Shown here piece after piece: positions 60,150 through 64,000 of a stretch of DNA of 64,000 nt (position 1 is the first letter of the stretch; each line of letters begins with the position of its first letter). This DNA comes from Szabonella sp046295215. GTDB taxonomy: Bacteria; Pseudomonadota; Alphaproteobacteria; Rhodobacterales; Rhodobacteraceae. The notes beneath the pieces were generated by a model. The model searched no databases. It had not been told where the DNA came from and saw only the letters and a program-made list of their open reading frames with translations. Made by a program: the position numbers and the translations under genes. The stretch is taken from assembly GCA_046295215.1 (NCBI GenBank), contig JBKBNP010000019.1:11585-75584 (forward strand), read 5' to 3'.

Positions 60150-61247
60150 CTGCGTGGTCTGGCCATCACGTCGCTGACGCTGTCGCATTTCCGCAGCCAC
60201 CGGCTGACGCGGATGGCTTTCGATGGCCGACCGGTGGCGATCCGGGGGCCGAACGGGGCGGGCAAGACCAATGTGCTGGAGGCGTTGTCGCTGCTGTCGC
60301 CGGGGCGCGGGTTGAGGCGGGCGGCGGCAGAGGATTTCACCCGCAAGCCCGAAGGTATTGGCTGGAAGATCAGGGCTGCGGTGGAGGGGACCGACGCCGC
60401 GCATGAGATAGAGACCGGGGCCGAGGCCGGGGAGGCGCGGCAGGTGCGCATCGACGGCAAGGCGGCGGCACAGGTGGCGCTGGCGCGGGTGTTGCGCATC
60501 CTGTGGCTGGTGCCCGCGATGGACCGGCTGTGGATCGAGGCGGCGGAGGGGCGGCGGCGGTTTCTGGACCGGCTGGTGCTGAGTTTCCGCCCCGATCATG
60601 CGGACGTGTCGCTGGATTATGAAAAGGCGATGCGCGACCGCAACCGGTTGCTGCGCGATCAGGTGAGCGATCCGCATTGGTATGGCGCGCTGGAGGCGCG
60701 GATGGCGGAGGCGGCAGGCCTGATCGGGGCGAACCGGGCCGCGACGCTGGAGCGGTTGGGTGCCGCGCAGGAGGGGGCGGAGACCGGCTTTCCCCGCGCC
60801 GATCTGGCGCTGGTATTCCCGGAGCCGGAGCCGGACGACCTTGCCACCGCGCTGGCCGAGGGGCGGCGGCGCGACATGGCGGCGGGGCGCACGCTGGCCG
60901 GGCCGCACCGGGCGGATCTGGCGGCGGTTCACCATGCGAAGGGCGAGGCCGCGGCGCAATGTTCGACCGGGGAGCAGAAGGCGCTGATGATCTCGGTCAT
61001 CCTTGCCAATGCGCGCGCGCTGGCCGCAGACCATGGGCGCGCGCCGGTGATCCTGCTGGACGAGATCGCGGCACATCTGGACGCGGCGCGGCGGGCCATG
61101 CTCTATGACGAGATCTCTGCCCTGGGCGCGCAGGCGGTGATGACCGGAACGGAGGCGCATCTTTTCGCGGCGCTGGGCGACCGGGCGCAGGCCTTCGAGG
61201 TGACGGAACAGGACGGAATTTCCACGGTGGAGGAAGTTGCCCCATGA
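60150..61247 (+). CDS. recF: DNA replication and repair protein RecF, probable CTG start
   Basis: RecF loads recombination proteins at ssDNA gaps. The family N-terminus ITSLTLSHFRSHRL is encoded upstream of the first ATG (60213), but no ATG, GTG or TTG is in frame before the stop at 60126-60128. CTG at 60150 follows AAGGAG by exactly six bases, so it is the likely start. Walker A is GPNGAGKTN at about residues 33-41, the signature is CSTGEQKALMISVIL and Walker B is VILLDEIAAHLD. Length 365 aa with this start. Order dnaN-recF-gyrB is conserved. Confidence 0.9.
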   Translation: MRGLAITSLTLSHFRSHRLTRMAFDGRPVAIRGPNGAGKTNVLEALSLLSPGRGLRRAAAEDFTRKPEGIGWKIRAAVEGTDAAHEIETGAEAGEARQVRIDGKAAAQVALARVLRILWLVPAMDRLWIEAAEGRRRFLDRLVLSFRPDHADVSLDYEKAMRDRNRLLRDQVSDPHWYGALEARMAEAAGLIGANRAATLERLGAAQEGAETGFPRADLALVFPEPEPDDLATALAEGRRRDMAAGRTLAGPHRADLAAVHHAKGEAAAQCSTGEQKALMISVILANARALAADHGRAPVILLDEIAAHLDAARRAMLYDEISALGAQAVMTGTEAHLFAALGDRAQAFEVTEQDGISTVEEVAP

Positions 61248-61669
61248 CGCCGCAGCGTGTGACATTGATAACCCTTGGCGTGGCCGATCTGGCGGCCTCA
61301 CGTTCGTTTTATGCAAAGCTGGGCTGGGTAGAACATGCCGAAAGCCAGCCCGGGGTTGCGTTCTTCCAGATGCGGGGCGCGGTTCTGGGCTTGTTCGGGC
61401 GCGAGGATCTGGCCGCCGATCAGGGGCGGGCGGGGGCAGCACTGGGCATCGGAGCGGTCACGCTGGCGCAGAATTTTGGCTCGGAGGCGGAGGTCGATGC
61501 GGCTTTTGCAGCCGCACTTGACGCAGGCGGCACGGTGCTGAAACGCCCTGAAAAGGTGTTCTGGGGCGGGTATTCCGGTTATTGGGCCGACCCGGACGGC
61601 CATGTCTGGGAAATGGCCTTCAACCCGTTCTGGCCGCTGGCGGAAGATGGCAGTCTGACCCTGCCATGA
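61244..61669 (+). CDS. VOC-superfamily (glyoxalase/bleomycin-resistance-like) protein
   Basis: The 141-aa protein has the two beta-alpha-beta-beta-beta repeats of the vicinal oxygen chelate fold: VTLITLGVADLAASRSFYAKLGW at the start and VFWGGYSGYWADPDGHVWEMAFNP near the end, with a metal-type glutamate in EMAF. Function is unknown; such proteins can be lyases, dioxygenases or resistance factors. It overlaps recF and the LysE gene by four bases, so it is part of the recF transcript. Confidence 0.85.
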   Translation: MTPQRVTLITLGVADLAASRSFYAKLGWVEHAESQPGVAFFQMRGAVLGLFGREDLAADQGRAGAALGIGAVTLAQNFGSEAEVDAAFAAALDAGGTVLKRPEKVFWGGYSGYWADPDGHVWEMAFNPFWPLAEDGSLTLP

Positions 61670-62286
61670 CGGTCACGTTCCACCAGTTGCTGCTTTATGC
61701 GCTGGCCATGGCGGGGCTCTGGGCGGTGCCCGGTCCGGTCTGGGTTGCGCTGATCGCGCGGGCCCTGTCGGGGGGCATGACGGCGGCCTGGCCGCTGGCG
61801 GTGGGCGTGGCGCTCGGGGATCTGATATGGCCGCTCTGCGCGATCCTCGGGCTGGCCTGGGTTCTGTCGCTCTATGGTGATCTGCTGGAAGTGCTGCGCT
61901 GGATCGCGGCTTTGGTGTTCATCGGGATGGGGGTGCTGCTGATCCGCGCGCCTGCCCGCACGCCGGGGGCCGACAGCCGGATGACGCGGCCCGGGCTCTG
62001 GGCCGGGTTTTCGGTGGGGGTGGCGGCGGTGATCGGCAACCCCAAGGCGATCCTGTTCTACATGGGCTTTCTGCCAGGATTCTTCGACCTGACCCAGATC
62101 AACGGCACCGATATCGTGGCGATTCTCGCGGTTTCGGCGGTGGTTCCGATGCTGGGCAACCTTGGCCTTGCGCTGTTTCTGGACCGCGCGCGGCGGCTGT
62201 TGCAAAGCCCGGAGGCGCTGCGTCGGCTGAATTTCGGGTCCGGCGTTCTGCTGATCCTGGTGGGGCTGGTCATTCCCTTTACCTGA
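61666..62286 (+). CDS. LysE/RhtB-family amino acid exporter
   Basis: The 206-aa protein has about six membrane helices. The N-terminal half has VPGPVWVALIARALSGGMTAAW (the conserved P-G-P motif) and the GVAAVIGNPKAILFYMGFLPGFFDL block later, both diagnostic of the LysE superfamily. The substrate is unknown. ATG at 61666 overlaps the VOC stop by four bases. Followed by gyrB after 81 bases. Confidence 0.9.
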   Translation: MTVTFHQLLLYALAMAGLWAVPGPVWVALIARALSGGMTAAWPLAVGVALGDLIWPLCAILGLAWVLSLYGDLLEVLRWIAALVFIGMGVLLIRAPARTPGADSRMTRPGLWAGFSVGVAAVIGNPKAILFYMGFLPGFFDLTQINGTDIVAILAVSAVVPMLGNLGLALFLDRARRLLQSPEALRRLNFGSGVLLILVGLVIPFT

Positions 62287-62309
62287 GCCCTAAATGTTGT
62301 GGCCCATGC

Positions 62310-62338
62310 GTGACATCCCCCCCCCGAACCGCTATAAG
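62310..62338 (+). promoter_or_regulatory. Candidate sigma-70 promoter of gyrB
   Basis: GTGACA, a 17-base spacer and TATAAG lie 30 bases before the gyrB start. The -10 element is a strong match. The spacer contains a run of nine C residues. Confidence 0.6.
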
Positions 62339-62367
62339 TCGTGTGCAATTAAAAGGGTTCAGAGCAG

Positions 62368-64000
62368 ATGGCCGAAGTCGCCAGGAAACCAGCCGAATAC
62401 AGCGCCGATTCCATCAAGGTCCTCAAGGGGTTGGAGGCTGTCCGCAAACGCCCCGGCATGTATATCGGGGATACCGATGACGGGTCCGGCCTGCACCATA
62501 TGGTCTATGAGGTCGTGGACAACGGCATCGACGAGGCGCTGGCGGGGCATGCCACTGCCGTCACCGTGAAGATCCATGCCGATGGCAGCGTTTCGGTGCG
62601 CGACAACGGGCGCGGGATTCCCGTCGATCTGCACGAGGAAGAAGGCGTTTCGGCGGCCGAGGTCATCATGACCCAGTTGCACGCGGGCGGAAAATTCAAC
62701 AACACCGACGAGGGCGGCAACGCCTACAAGGTGTCGGGCGGCTTGCACGGCGTTGGTGTTTCGGTGGTGAACGCGCTGTCGGACTGGCTGGAACTCAGGG
62801 TCTGGCGCGACGAGACGGAATATTACGCCCGGTTCGAGAATGGCGAGACGGTCGTTCATGTGTGCGAAGTGGGGCCGGCACCGGGGCAGAAGGGCACGGA
62901 AGTGCGCTTCATGGCCTCGTCCAAGACCAACCGGGAAGATGGCACGTTTTCCAACCTCGATTACAGCTTCAAGACGCTGGAAACCCGGCTGCGGGAGCTG
63001 GCCTTCCTCAATTCCGGGGTGCGCATCATCATCGAGGATGAGCGCCCGGCGGAACCCGTGGTCGCCGATCTGTTCTATGAGGGCGGAGTCAAGGAGTTCG
63101 TCAAATATCTCGACCGGTCGAAAAGCTCGATCATGGCGGAACCGATCTACATGATCGGAGAGCGCAACGGGATCACCGTCGAAGTGGCGATGTGGTGGAA
63201 TGATACCTACCACGAGAACGTCCTGCCCTTCACCAACAACATCCCGCAACGCGATGGCGGCGCGCATCTGGCAGGCTTTCGGGGCGCGCTGACGCGGACA
63301 ATCAACCTTTATGCGCAATCGAGCGGCATCGCGAAGAAGGAAAAGGTGGATTTCACCGGGGATGACGCGCGCGAGGGGCTGACCTGCGTTCTGTCGGTCA
63401 AGGTGCCGGATCCGAAGTTTTCCAGCCAGACCAAGGACAAGCTGGTCAGTTCGGAGGTGCGGCCCGCGGTCGAGAACCTCGTGAACGAAAAGCTGGCCGA
63501 ATGGTTCGAGGAGAACCCGTCGCAGGCCAAGGTCATCGTCGGCAAGATCATCGAGGCCGCATTGGCGCGCGAGGCAGCGCGCAAGGCGCGCGAACTGACG
63601 CGGCGCAAGACGGCGCTGGATGTGGCAAGCCTTCCCGGCAAGCTGGCCGATTGCCAGGAGCGCGACCCGGCGAAATCCGAACTGTTCCTCGTCGAGGGGG
63701 ACAGCGCGGGCGGGTCGGCCAAACAGGGGCGCAGCCGCGCCAATCAGGCCGTGCTGCCGTTGAAGGGCAAGATCCTGAACGTGGAACGCGCGCGGTTCGA
63801 CCGGATGCTGGGCAGTCAGGAGATCGGCACGCTGATCACCGCCCTTGGCACCGGGATCGGGCGGGACGAGTTCGACATTGGCAAGCTGCGCTACCACAAG
63901 ATCGTCATCATGACCGACGCTGACGTGGACGGCGCGCATATCCGCACGCTGCTCCTCACGTTCTTTTTCCGGCAGATGCCATCGCTGATCGAGGGCGGAT
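62368..64000 (+). CDS. gyrB: DNA gyrase subunit B, 5' part (cut by window end)
   Basis: Gyrase B supplies the ATPase and Toprim parts of gyrase. The first 544 codons are present. The ATPase domain begins with IKVLKGLEAVRKRPGMYIGD and has VVDNGIDEALAGHA, then DNGRGIPVDLHEEE and GGLHGVGVSVVNALS. The Toprim domain has EGDSAGGSAKQGR and the PLKGKILNVERAR block, followed by MTDADVDGAHIRTLLLTFF. The gene runs off the end and should continue for about 260 more codons. ATG at 62368 follows AGAG. Confidence 0.97.
   Translation, partial: MAEVARKPAEYSADSIKVLKGLEAVRKRPGMYIGDTDDGSGLHHMVYEVVDNGIDEALAGHATAVTVKIHADGSVSVRDNGRGIPVDLHEEEGVSAAEVIMTQLHAGGKFNNTDEGGNAYKVSGGLHGVGVSVVNALSDWLELRVWRDETEYYARFENGETVVHVCEVGPAPGQKGTEVRFMASSKTNREDGTFSNLDYSFKTLETRLRELAFLNSGVRIIIEDERPAEPVVADLFYEGGVKEFVKYLDRSKSSIMAEPIYMIGERNGITVEVAMWWNDTYHENVLPFTNNIPQRDGGAHLAGFRGALTRTINLYAQSSGIAKKEKVDFTGDDAREGLTCVLSVKVPDPKFSSQTKDKLVSSEVRPAVENLVNEKLAEWFEENPSQAKVIVGKIIEAALAREAARKARELTRRKTALDVASLPGKLADCQERDPAKSELFLVEGDSAGGSAKQGRSRANQAVLPLKGKILNVERARFDRMLGSQEIGTLITALGTGIGRDEFDIGKLRYHKIVIMTDADVDGAHIRTLLLTFFFRQMPSLIEGG

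Overview
The window is high-GC (roughly two-thirds G+C by eye) and reads as an alphaproteobacterium of the order Rhodobacterales. The evidence is gene content and order: a FlaF/FlbT/flagellin module, a MotE-like and SltF-like flagellar set, CtrA-type TTAA-N7-TTAA boxes in front of flagellar operons, and a ubiB-ubiE / mutM / enoyl-CoA hydratase / rpsT / dnaA-dnaN-recF-gyrB block. No species can be named from the sequence alone. I saw no rRNA, tRNA, CRISPR array or intact insertion sequence.

1-24,498: main flagellar cluster. It opens inside the 3' end of a motB-like gene, then flgE-flgK-flgL-flgI (+); fliF-fliH-fliN-fliP (-); fliL, two small membrane/coiled-coil genes (the second MotE-like), motA, a large exported protein, an SltF-type lytic transglycosylase, flhA-fliR-flhB and a FliJ-sized gene (+); then flgB-flgC-fliE-fliQ-flgF-flgG-flgA-flgH and a second fliL (-); and fliI (+). 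Together these supply the MS-ring, export gate and ATPase, rod, P- and L-rings, hook, junction proteins and stator. fliM, fliG, fliD and fliS are not in the window.

24,513-44,173: a block of about 20 kb of non-flagellar genes sits between fliI and the flagellin module. It holds (a) an RND efflux permease with its membrane-fusion protein and a divergent TetR regulator; (b) an ATP-grasp ligase convergent with a tightly coupled six-gene operon (KAS III-like synthase, extended SDR, metallo-hydrolase, F390-synthetase-like adenylating enzyme, GNAT-like acyltransferase, Rieske oxygenase) that looks like an uncharacterised small-molecule or lipid pathway and is the most novel part of the window; (c) a long catabolic operon (CoA-transferase, enoyl-CoA hydratase, acyl-CoA dehydrogenase, SDR, DUF993-type aldolase-like protein, sugar isomerase-like protein) with a divergent TetR regulator.

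44,205-51,237: late flagellar genes: a DUF1217 protein, flbT, flaF and flagellin (-), FlgN-like and FlgJ-like genes (-), then fliK-flgD (+). FliK and FlgD control hook assembly, FlgN and FlbT/FlaF handle late substrates and flagellin.

51,285-64,000: chromosomal housekeeping. An aminoglycoside-phosphotransferase-fold kinase, ubiB and ubiE (ubiquinone synthesis), mutM (DNA repair), enoyl-CoA hydratase, rpsT with a clear terminator, then dnaA, dnaN, recF (apparently started at CTG), a VOC protein, a LysE-type exporter, and the first 544 codons of gyrB, cut by the window end.
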